A DNA stretch of 64,000 bases from Allomyces macrogynus ATCC 38327. Lineage: Eukaryota; Blastocladiomycota; Blastocladiomycetes; Blastocladiales; Blastocladiaceae. Positions 55,565 to 64,000 of the stretch are shown piece after piece. Location: contig GG745351.1 of assembly GCA_000151295.1 (NCBI GenBank), forward strand, positions 793,024 through 857,023, in the 5' to 3' direction. The notes under the pieces are model-generated. The model had not been told where the DNA came from, did not search any database, and saw only the letters and a program-made list of their open reading frames with translations. The translations under genes were made by a program, and so were the position numbers. The number at the start of each line of letters is the position of its first letter. Positions within the stretch are counted from its first letter, which is position 1.

Positions 55565-57028
55565 TCACGCCGACGCGCCCGCTCGCGCGCGCGGCGTCCC
55601 GCTCCCTCCCGCCGTCGCCGCCCCCTCGGCAGGCTTTCCCGCGCGGTACTCGGCGTATCGAATCACGCCATTCCGCACCGCGATATACGCCGCACCGACG
55701 CTCCCAATCGCCTTCCCGCCGACCCCCGCCGTCCACTCGTCGGTCGTGAGCGGCACGATCCAGTCGTCGCCCCACGCGCGCAACGTATGGAACGCGGCGC
55801 GAGTTCCCGCGGCCGTCTGGTACCGCTTGGTCATGAAGTTGGCGTAGACGAGCGGAGCCAGAACGAGCTGCTGCATGAGCAGGACTTGGATGACGACGTA
55901 GACCGGGGTCACAAGCACTTCCCAGTAGGCGGCGAACGCGAGCGCGCGCGGTTGGATGGCCGCGGTCACGTTGGCTTGCCGGTCGAGAAGGCGCTGGACA
56001 AACGCGGGCAGGGCTGCAGGGCCGCCCGGCCACAGGGTTGGAACGAGGACCGACCGGTAGTAGGTGAGCGCGTGGAAGAGCGAGTACATGAAGTAAGGCA
56101 GCAGGACGGCTGTTGAAAAGGGGGTCAGTTTCGCGGTATCGATCAAGATGGAGCAAAGCAATAACGTACGCGTGCACGGCGCGCCCGAGACCATGAAAAA
56201 CAGGGCAAGCCAGACGTAATGCGCGTTCATGTCTGCCGCGAGGGCACGGACCGTCGCGCGGAATCCGCGCTTGCGGTACTGCGGCTGGTGCTGGCGATAC
56301 ATGACGACCAGGTACGAGACGAGCGCACCCGCAAGCCCGATGATGAACATGGGCTTGTTGCCCTTGAGCAGAAGATGCAACAGGAACCCGACCACCGTCA
56401 GGACGTGGCCGCAGTACCACGCGAATTGCGGCTTCCTCATCGTCAGCGAGATTCGCACAAAGTACCCGCCGAGCCGGTGGTACCAGAGCTCGGGAGCCGG
56501 TGGCGGTGGCGGGGACTGGTCGGCAGCAGCATCGGCGGCGGGAGCAGTCGTAGTCGTGGTCGTGGCGACTGCGGGGAGCGCGTCGCTTGGGGACGGTGGA
56601 GTCGGCGGGCAAGTGGAGCATTCGGACGACGATTCGGCGGCGCGCGCGACGGCGCCCGGGACCACAACGACGGGATCGCGCCAGCTCGACACGCGCGGCT
56701 TGACGTGCGCGAGCCGTGACTTGTAGGTGGGCTCGGTGGACGGTGGACGCGCAACGGCAGGTGCTGGCGCGGGAGCTGGCGCGGCGCTCTTCGAGCTGGA
56801 TCGCCTCGACGGCTTGGCGGAACCGGCAGCAGCAGCGGTGGTCGCCTTCTTCGAAGTTGAGGGAGCAGATTTGCGCGTGTAGATTTTGGTCGTGGTCGTT
56901 TCCACGGTCACAGCGGCGGTGCGCGGGCGGCCGGTGCGCGTGGCCGCGGTGGTGGTGCTCGAGCTGGCGCCGGTCATGATGCGCGCGGGCGTCGGCACTT
57001 GCGCTGTCAGTGACGAGACGAGCGGCAT
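55565..57028 (-). CDS. TMEM33/Pom33 (Per33)-family ER and nuclear-envelope membrane protein
   Basis: Exons 57028..56170 and 56109..55565 give about 467 aa. The 60-nt intron (donor GTACGT, branch CTGAC, acceptor CAACAG) is in frame and without stops, so it is easily missed; removing it joins PCT to PVLLPYFMYSLFHAL, matching the family. An extra N-terminal half (about 250 residues) is Thr/Ala/Pro-rich and basic, with poly-Pro. The membrane core follows: FAWYCGHVLTVVGFLLHLLL, MFIIGLAGALVSYLVVMY, HYVWLALFFMVSG, ALAFAAYWEVLVTPVYVVIQVLL. Yeast relatives shape tubular ER and help nuclear pore placement. The start could also be at 56977 (MTGASSS). Confidence 0.82.
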   Translation of the reverse strand: MPLVSSLTAQVPTPARIMTGASSSTTTAATRTGRPRTAAVTVETTTTKIYTRKSAPSTSKKATTAAAAGSAKPSRRSSSKSAAPAPAPAPAVARPPSTEPTYKSRLAHVKPRVSSWRDPVVVVPGAVARAAESSSECSTCPPTPPSPSDALPAVATTTTTTAPAADAAADQSPPPPPAPELWYHRLGGYFVRISLTMRKPQFAWYCGHVLTVVGFLLHLLLKGNKPMFIIGLAGALVSYLVVMYRQHQPQYRKRGFRATVRALAADMNAHYVWLALFFMVSGAPCTRTLLLCSILIDTAKLTPFSTAVLLPYFMYSLFHALTYYRSVLVPTLWPGGPAALPAFVQRLLDRQANVTAAIQPRALAFAAYWEVLVTPVYVVIQVLLMQQLVLAPLVYANFMTKRYQTAAGTRAAFHTLRAWGDDWIVPLTTDEWTAGVGGKAIGSVGAAYIAVRNGVIRYAEYRAGKPAEGAATAGGSGTPRARAGASA

Positions 57029-57704
57029 GCCGGCGTGGATGATGCGGTGAAGTCTTGACGGCGAGCAGGCGCCTCGCAAGGGTGGACGAGCAAACGGCGT
57101 GAGCGGGGTGGAATCGCGGAGGAGCGGCGACCGACGTGGAGTGGCCGTCTGACCCCACGAGTGGAGCTGGCGCGATCGAGTGAGCGACGTCGCGCTGGCG
57201 CGTGGGAACGGCGCCCCAGCAGCACGCCCTGCGGACACGGCGGTGCAGACCGTGCGGTGGGAAGACGGAAGCGCGAGACGCGTCGCGGCTGGTGTGTGCG
57301 GGGCATGATCGCTGCATGTGGGCGGAGCAGTCCCCGAAGCAGAGCCGAGACGCCTCGGCAGCGTCATGTGGCGGCGACATGCGTGGCATCTGTGCGCTCA
57401 TCGGCACGCCCGGCGGGCGCGAACACGCGCTGCAGCAAAGCAGAACGGCCGGCGACCGCAGCGACGCGACTGACCGCGCGACTTGCCGCGCAACGTGGAC
57501 GACTCGACGGCAGCCATCGCGACCGGCAGCCATCGCGACCGGCAGCTTCCTCATGTAACGCGCGCCGTTGGCCGTGCCGCTTGCTGCAATCTGCTCGCTG
57601 CCGCCTGCTCGACGACGACGCCCGACCTGACCCAGACCCTGCTCGGCACCCAGCACCACCGACACCAAACGACCGCTCTCGCTCGCTCCCCGGCGAACCC
57701 AACC
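57029..57704. promoter_or_regulatory. Divergent promoter region, TMEM33 / PPP1R21
   Basis: 676 bp between divergent starts. Open frames continue from both genes into this DNA but become Arg-rich and unstructured, so they are treated as non-coding. A duplicated cgaccggcagccatcg block occurs around 57510-57545. Confidence 0.45.
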
Positions 57705-60419
57705 ATGGCTACGCCCTCGTCCTCGCCGCCGCTCGTTAACGGCGAGCTGGCTCATGTGCCTGCCTCGGTCCGGTCTGCGCCCGTGCCCTCCGCTCACGAC
57801 GGTATGGCGCGCCCGATCCCGTCGCCGCATCGCCATCGCTACAGGACGCTGACCCTCCCCGCGCCGTACCAGCGCATGATCAATCCGACCGCCCCTCGAG
57901 CGTCAAGACGGCCTGGTCCGCATGGACCGGGTGGTCGGGCTTTGGCAACGGCACCACCATGACCACCACGACCACGTCGCGGTCCCCGACGGCGACTGCA
58001 GCCGCGATGGCCCTGCCCGACTCGCCCTCGGACCCGACGGCGCAACTGACCGTGCAGCTTGGCCGCGCCAAGGCGCAGACGGTGCTCCTGAAAAAGGCCC
58101 TCGTGGACGAGCGCTCCAAGGCCGCTGCGCTGAAAGCAGCCGCTGCCGAACACGATACCCGCGCGCGAGCCGCTGCGGGCCAGCTCGATGCGCTCACGTT
58201 CCACAACTCGGTCCTCACCACGCGCATAGAGCAGCTGCAAAAGGAACTGGTTGCGGCCACGGGCGCGGGAGTACCTACCTGCTCCACACACACTGCCCAT
58301 GCTCCCGTGTGCTGACAGCATCGCTGCGCCCGTGTGTGTAGCGCGTCGGACGCAGTCTCGCCGGCTGGCTCAACGGCACCCCCTCCGCCACTGCGTTGAG
58401 CGATCCCGACCACGTGCGGCCCGCATCAGCGTCGCCGAGTCTCGGGCACACGGCCTCGGCGCACCGCGAACTCGAATCGACGCGCACTTTGCTCGAAACG
58501 ACCGCGCAGGAACTGCAGCGCAAGATTCTCGAAAATGGTGCGGTGTGTGGTTCATATGACCTCGTCGTGTGCGCGCCGATTGATCGAGATGCCCCTTCTC
58601 CTCCATAGAAACGCTCCAGTCGGAGCTCTACGACTTGCGGCTCGGCCGCGACCAGACCGTCGCTGACCTGCACGCCAGGGTTGCGCGCGCCGAGGCCGAG
58701 TTGCAGCAGGCCAGGGTGCGATCCTCCTCTCTCCATTTTGCGATGGGGCCATCACTGACGGTCTTGATGTGTCCAGGAATTGGTCGGGTCGATGCAGGTC
58801 GACCGCCAGGAGCAGCAGCGGCTCCACGATGAGATTGCATCGGTGACCGACAAGATGGCCTTGTATGCCCATGCTCGCCCTTGCTCACCGCTGATTGCCC
58901 ATTCACTCACGTCCTGCACCCGTGGGTAGCCTCAATTCCGCATTACGCGACAAGGATGCCGAAATCGCCGAGCAACGATCGCGGGCCGAGCAGGAAGAGG
59001 CCAAGTGGCGGGATCTCGCGAGCCATCTGCGGGTACCTAAGTGTGCTTGTTCCTTGATCCACACAAAGGGCACTGACACGAAATATGGCGCGCAGAGTGA
59101 TCGAACGGTCAAGACCCTCGTCGGCGAGGCAATAGCGCAGGTGCACGGCCGGCTGCGAGCGCGTGGCGCCGACGTGCTCGCCAGCTACGCACTGGTCCTG
59201 GAAGGCGAATTGCTCGACGCGCCAGAAGACCGCATGGCGGCACTTGCGGAGGTGTGTTCGCCTTTCCTCCCCATATCTGCGATTGCTTGTTCCCTCACCC
59301 AAATCGCCTCGTCGTAGCTCCTGGACCAAGTCTCGACGCACGCAACGCTCACATCAAGCTCGGCCGGCCCCGTCTGGGTCTTTTCCGAGCAGCTCCTGAC
59401 GCGGTACAGCGCGCTGTACGTTCTCCACCACCTCTACACCGTCCCGTCCGCACTCGCCCTGACCCACATCCCTTCTAGGTGCGGCGGCAACGGCAACACC
59501 AAGCCCATCGACCGCGTGCTCATGCAAATTCGCGCGCGCAAGGTGCCGCGGCTTGACGACTGGCGCGCACTCGCCGCGCATTTCTCGGCGCACGTGCAGC
59601 TTACCATGGCCACGCAGCCGTCGATTGCGCCGCTGTGTGCGGGCGTTGTGGCCGCACTTGCCGCACTCGGGACCGAACTCGACGTTTACGCGCAACTCGT
59701 AGGCGATGACGCGGGCGACGGATTCGCACGCGCCTCGTTTCCGGCGCGCGCGCCGCGCGACGACGTTGAGGCCGCGTGGGCGCGGCTCGTGTATGTCGCT
59801 GGATGTACGCCATCTCCACCCATTCTTTCCGCCCGGCAACCACGATCGCGCCGCTAACTCCCCGACCACCTCCACAGTCCAGCAAACGCAGCTCGCCGCA
59901 TTGCAAGCCAAGCCGTCGACGCGAGACCAAGGCACGCAGCTCGCTCCCGCCGACATCCCGCACGCGCAATTCAGCATCTCCACGCAAACCCCGGCCCCGC
60001 CCACGCTCGTCGCCTCGACCACGCAATGCGACCCGCCACCCACGACCCGCGCGACGGGGATGCAGACGGAAGGCCGCGTGCGCACATTCGATTCACGGCT
60101 GCAAAAGCTCGACGTCGATCGCGTCGCGCCCACATCCGCTCCGCCTGCGGCGGCCGCGACGGGGGTTGCCGTCGCCGCGATTGATCGCATGTGGCGCCGG
60201 ATTCAGCGCGCTGAGGCGCGCGCGAATATGGCGGAGATGAGCGCGGCCAAGAGCGAGGAGGTGGGGAGGTTGGAGGCTGCACTCGCGGAGGCCAAGGAGC
60301 GGGAAGAAGCGGTTGCGCAGCAGTATCAGGAGCAGATTGGGGTGCTGACGGATGAAGTGTGCCGGTTGCAGGAGGTTGTGGCAACAGCAGTCGCGAGTCC
60401 GGTGGAGCGCGGCGGGTAG
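57705..60419 (+). CDS. PPP1R21 homologue (KLRAQ-domain coiled-coil protein, FERRY complex type)
   Basis: In animals PPP1R21 (Fy-2) is a subunit of the Rab5-binding FERRY complex that links early endosomes to mRNA transport. Ten exons: 57705..57801, 57873..58270, 58342..58537, 58609..58715, 58777..58862, 58930..59032, 59096..59251, 59318..59415, 59479..59804 and 59878..60419; exactly 703 codons. The N-terminal KLRAQ-type coil is clear: LGRAKAQTVLLKKALVDER and LDALTFHNSVLTTRIEQLQ. Central coils include TLLETTAQELQRKILENE and ALRDKDAEIAEQRSRAEQEE. A helical domain (QLLTRYSALC then IDRVLMQIRARKVPRLDDW) follows. The terminal QQYQEQIGVLTDEVCRLQEV matches the family's closing motif. It is the most intron-rich gene here. 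The first intron (57802..57872) is inferred from frame and a GCTGAC branch site. Confidence 0.85.
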
Positions 60420-60673
60420 TGGTGGCGCGACCTGGCGGGGTGAAGAGTAGAGAGAGAGGGAATGATATGGATTATTTTTGGGAACGGAGAGGGAACGCCG
60501 GCAATGACGGCCAGGATCTGTGCAGGGCCGAATGGGGAGGCGGCGATTTTCGGTTCACAAACGGGCCAGTCCGGGCATGTCCTTGGCGACCAAGCACCAC
60601 ATCACCAAGTTGCCCAAAGGTGGAGTCGCGTTCTGTCATAGCGCTCAAACACCAACGAGCTCGACAACCAACC
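60420..60673. promoter_or_regulatory. P450-3 promoter region
   Basis: 254 bp between the PPP1R21 stop and the P450-3 ATG, both on the plus strand. It starts with a GA-rich run (gaagagtagagagagagggaa) and probably also holds the PPP1R21 3' end. Confidence 0.4.
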
Positions 60674-62627
60674 ATGGGCAACAACATCTCCGTCGTGACG
60701 GACCCTGCCGTCGCGGCACTATCTCTTCACCAACATGCCGTCGCGCTGGCGCCCGCCGCGCTTCATCAAGGAATCGGCAAATCCAACGTTGCACGCACTA
60801 TCACCACATCGATTGCGGCCTTAACCGTTCTTTGGACTGTTAAGGACCTTATTCATGATGCGCGGCAAGCGCGTTGGATCCGGCGCCAGGGCGTGCCCGA
60901 ACAGTCGCTCCGTAGGCGGCGGTGGTGGCTGTTTGGCCTGCACCGGTACTTGCTCGGCCATATGCTCGAAACCAAACCAGCGTTCGTCGGTGACCGCCGT
61001 GGACCCGAGCTCATGCCACTCCTGCATGGGGAGGAGGGGATTGACGGGTGGGACCGGCCGGGGGTCGAGCCGCTCATTTTCCTGAGTCGGTTCGTCCTGG
61101 TACGCTCGCTGCAGTCATGTTGGGCGGGTTTGAGACGATATCACTTGACGCGAAGTGCTTGAACATGTAGGGCGCGCCCAAGATTATTGTTGCCGACCCG
61201 AAGGCTTTGCACACGGTTTTCTCAGCCAACTCGTACCGGTTCGTCAAGACGCCAATTGGCGTCCGGCTCGTGGGGATGGCTACGGGCGACGCGGGCCTCG
61301 TCGTGGTCCAGGTATGGATCCACTCGATTCGCGGACGACTTGTTGTAACAGTCCCGCTCACCCGCTTGTTTCTCCACCGGTAGGGCGAGGTGCACAAGCG
61401 GCACCGGCGCATCATCAACCCGCTCTTCTCCATGAAGATGCTTAAACCGCTCGTCCCCGCCATGCTCACGTCACTCGACGAGTTTTACGCGCTCGCCGAC
61501 CAGTCCACCTCCACATCGGCCCCATTGCCGTTCCACGATCTCAGCAGTGACTTGACGCTGAACGTGATCGGCCGCACCGCCATGAACTACGACCTCGACG
61601 CGCTCAGTCCACAGGGCTCGCGCGTCTCGCGCGCCTACCGCAAGGCTGTTGACGCGCTCAAGATCAGCATGTGGCTCATGCTGACCCTGCAATTCCCCAA
61701 CACGTTTGGCCGGATCCCGTCGCGCAAAATGGCCAATTTCTGGCGCGAGATGGGAGTTGTGGACGAGGCTATCAAGGACATGCTGCGCAATGCCGCCATG
61801 GACCCGGACGGGCCGACACTGATTCATGAATTGTTGCGGCAGAACGCGGGCAATGCGTTGTCGGAGCACGAGCTGATGTGCGAGATTCGCACGTTCTTGG
61901 CCGCGGGGCACGAGACTACGTCGTCAACGCTCGCAAGCTGTGTGCTGCTGCTCGCGCAGTACCCGGAGATTCAGCAGGAGTTGTTGGAGGAGTTGGAAAC
62001 AGTCGACGACTTGACGGATTATGACATGCTGAGCAAACTGCCGCGGCTCAACGCCATCATCAACGAGACGTCGCGTTTGTTCCCGGCCGTTTTTATTACA
62101 TTCCGCGACGTGGGTGAGGGCGGTGCGACGATCCCAACGACGGCGCTTGGGCCGTTGGAGTTGCCCAAAGGGTTCCGTATAGAAGTCCCGATTGTACGTT
62201 GCTCACGTTCGCTACGGTTCATGTTCATTCTCGTTATTCTGGCGCCGTCTTCCAACCTCGCCACCGTCTCATGTAGCGCGGCATCCACTGCGACCCGCAC
62301 ATTTGGGGCCCCGACGCGCTGACCTGGAACCCGTGGCGATGGGACTCGATCGACCTCGTGCACGGGCTCACTGAATTGCCCGCGCAGCGCGTCGTCGACG
62401 GCCGGCGCCAAATTGGCCAGTATGATTTCATGCCGTTCCTGGCCGGCCCGCGCGCGTGCATCGGTCGCCAGTTTGCGGTCATGGAACTGCGCTTGTTTGT
62501 CGCGGGGATCGTCAAGCGGTACAAGCTCTCGACCGACGTGCCGATTGGCGGCGAGGAGTTGCAGTGCGCGATCACGATGCGCATGACCAACGCATGGGTG
62601 CGGTTTGAGCGGCGGGATACACCGTGA
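60674..62627 (+). CDS. Cytochrome P450, paralogue 3
   Basis: Close relative of the two P450s at the left end. Exons 60674..61099, 61171..61311, 61384..62193 and 62277..62627 give 575 aa; donors GTACGC, GTATGG and GTACGT at the same positions and phases. The start is MGNNISVVTDPAV, like P450-1 and P450-4; Gly2 with Ser6 would fit an N-myristoylation site, which is unusual for a P450 and only a suggestion. Membrane helix IAALTVLWTVKDL, I-helix AGHETTSS, ExxR as NETSR, PWRWDS, haem loop FLAGPRACIG with Cys ligand. Another P450 starts about 1.2 kb downstream. Substrate unknown. Confidence 0.94.
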
Positions 62628-63793
62628 TGCGCGGCGGTGCGGGCTGTATCAGGGAGAACAATAGATTTTTGGTTTTCTTGTGCGGCGATGTGCAAGTCCA
62701 GAGGTCTGATCCGATCGGCGCGCGTGGTGGACGGAGGGCTGGACGATGGGCAGGGGGAAGGTCACGTCGGTCATTCCCTTCACGCAAACGGTCAAGGACT
62801 ATTGACCGGCTCTGGTGTTGGAAAGCAGCAATGTTTGTGTTTGTGAATTTTATATTTTGTTTTTTTGCATCGGCGGGCTGCTGGGTTCACAGACATGTGT
62901 GACAGTTCACTTCGTGATCAAATAGCGAACCCAGCGAAACATCGTTGGCTTGCCAATCGAGCCAACAGAAGGATTATATTGAGAACTTGTGCAACCTTGC
63001 TATAGAAGCGGCCGCACGAGCATGGGCGGGCGCTTGGAATGGACTAGTTGACGGGTACGCGCACTCGTCTCGATCAGATCGATGTGGATACAATACAGAA
63101 CGCTCAGGCAACGGAAACAATTAGTAGAGAAGGTGCATTGAGCACCAAACGTTTCTTAATTCATGTTCTTATTATTGTGACCAGGTGAATATGGTCCACC
63201 AGATAAAGGGCCGATCGCGCGGACACAGGGAGTACGATCTGCAAGCGACGCGCATCCAGTCGGTTTTTGATCTCGTGTTTGCTCTGTCCAATGAATCCTG
63301 CCGCCCACGCCTGTCGCGACCAGCAGCGACGCCGCTTCGCATGCCACAAGCAGGTCCTTCGGGTGATGCAGGATGATGCTCACCCATGATCATCCGTGCT
63401 CATCCCGTTGCGTGCAGAACGAGTCCTGGTTGTCGGGGTGGGCCAGCAGGTGGGCGAGGCACACAACAGCAGAAAACAGGCAAGATCAGGCAAACAGAAG
63501 CATGACAAGGGTTTTTGAAGGGCGCGCTTGTTTTTCCGGCGCGGACCCGCCGGATATCTGAGATGTGGGCAAAGCTGGATCGTCGGAAGGTCTCCTTGCA
63601 GAATTTTGAGATCTAGGGCCAACGCCAGCAGTGCTCCTCCGTTTCAACAAGCGAGACAACGACTGCGCTCATTTGGACCGAGTAAGTTGGCGCCCTGTCC
63701 TGGCCCGACGATCGCCAACAACCATTCCTCTCTTCCCTCCTCGCTCGAGCTTTCAACTGCGTTCCGCACTCACGACTCTCGATAATCACGACA
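62628..63793. other. Intergenic between P450-3 and P450-4
   Basis: About 1.17 kb, AT-richer than the genes, especially 62820-63180. Holds the P450-3 3' region and the P450-4 promoter. Open frames here are short and unlike any protein. No tRNA or repeat recognised. Confidence 0.5.
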
Positions 63794-64000
63794 ATGGGCG
63801 GCAACAGTTTCTCGGTCGTCCACGACTCGACTGTCGCCAAGCTCCAGGTGCTGCAAGACCAGGCCAGTGCGCTTGTCTCGGCATTCCCAAAGATCTCTTC
63901 TACTGTCGTGACCAAAGATGCTGTGATCGATCTCCGGACTGTGTCAAAAGTCGCCGCCGGGTCGCTCGTCGCGTGAGTTTTCCTGCAGGCATTCAAGGAG
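63794..64000 (+). pseudogene. Cytochrome P450, paralogue 4: 5' fragment with in-frame TGA
   Basis: The start MGGNSFSVVHDSTVAKLQ is nearly that of P450-1 (MGGNHFSV). The frame runs for 60 codons to SLVA and meets TGA at 63974-63976. Reading through, the next codons give VFLQAFKE, which align without gap to the membrane helix of P450-1 (TLAWVLKE); the TGA sits where P450-1 has Cys. So this is a nonsense change inside the membrane anchor, or a read error (TGC or TGG misread). A splice donor GTGAGT overlaps the TGA, but the only acceptor seen (CTGCAG, ending 63988) would leave a 17-nt intron, too short. The rest of the gene lies beyond the window, so its state is unknown. Confidence 0.6.

Noticed and set aside
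1..64000. CRISPR arrays, insertion sequences, transposase or reverse transcriptase genes, viral genes
   Set aside because: None seen. No regular spaced repeats, no long terminal repeats and no mobile-element proteins on either strand.

Overview
The window looks like nuclear DNA from a GC-rich, intron-containing, early-diverging (zoosporic-type) fungus. Fungal character comes from a fungal-type mL60 mitoribosomal protein, a Ufo1-like F-box/WD40/UIM protein, BRE1, Set9-type SUV4-20 and a class II DAHP synthase. A PPP1R21 (FERRY-type) protein and a DUF1399-like relic point away from the well-known yeasts; Blastocladiomycota or Chytridiomycota would fit, but this is inference. Introns are short (about 52-136 nt) and most donors read GTACGN or GTGCGN, usually with a CTGAC or CTAAC branch site.

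Layout. 0-3.3 kb: contig-end noise, then a Set9/SUV4-20 methyltransferase (-). 3.8-8.7 kb: two cytochrome P450 paralogues (-). 8.9-13.2 kb: tandem SPOUT (TrmH) methyltransferase paralogues (+), the first with degenerate catalytic motifs and a long Arg/Asp repeat. 13.6-14.8 kb: a secreted, probably GPI-anchored protein (+). 15.2-20.9 kb: divergent DAHP synthase (-) and MTR4 helicase (+). 21.5-23.2 kb: a decayed DUF1399-type gene (-). 24.3-27.5 kb: kelch-like membrane protein and phosphomannomutase (-). 28.9-34.9 kb: metacaspase (+), an unknown helical protein (+), a Ufo1-like protein (-). 36.2-40.8 kb: PP2C phosphatase (+) and TFIP11/Ntr1 splicing factor (-). 41.5-44.7 kb: folate ligase (+), TMEM70-like (-) and mL60 (+). 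45.2-53.4 kb: BRE1 (-), a tandem-UBA protein (-), PMS1 (+). 53.8-55.5 kb: an unknown gene crossing a 100-N gap. 55.6-60.4 kb: TMEM33/Pom33 (-) and PPP1R21 (+). 60.7-64 kb: a third P450 (+) and the start of a fourth (+) carrying an in-frame TGA.

Most genes are housekeeping: chromatin (Set9, BRE1), RNA surveillance and splicing (MTR4, TFIP11), mismatch repair, endosomal sorting, mannose activation, folate and aromatic synthesis. The accessory parts are the P450 paralogues at both ends, the secreted protein, the DUF1399 relic and the SPOUT pair. No clearly new multigene system is visible. The most distinctive items are the SPOUT pair, the +4C donor bias, the broken P450 and DUF1399 genes, and single-base frame breaks, mostly at short runs of one base, that look more like sequencing error than biology.
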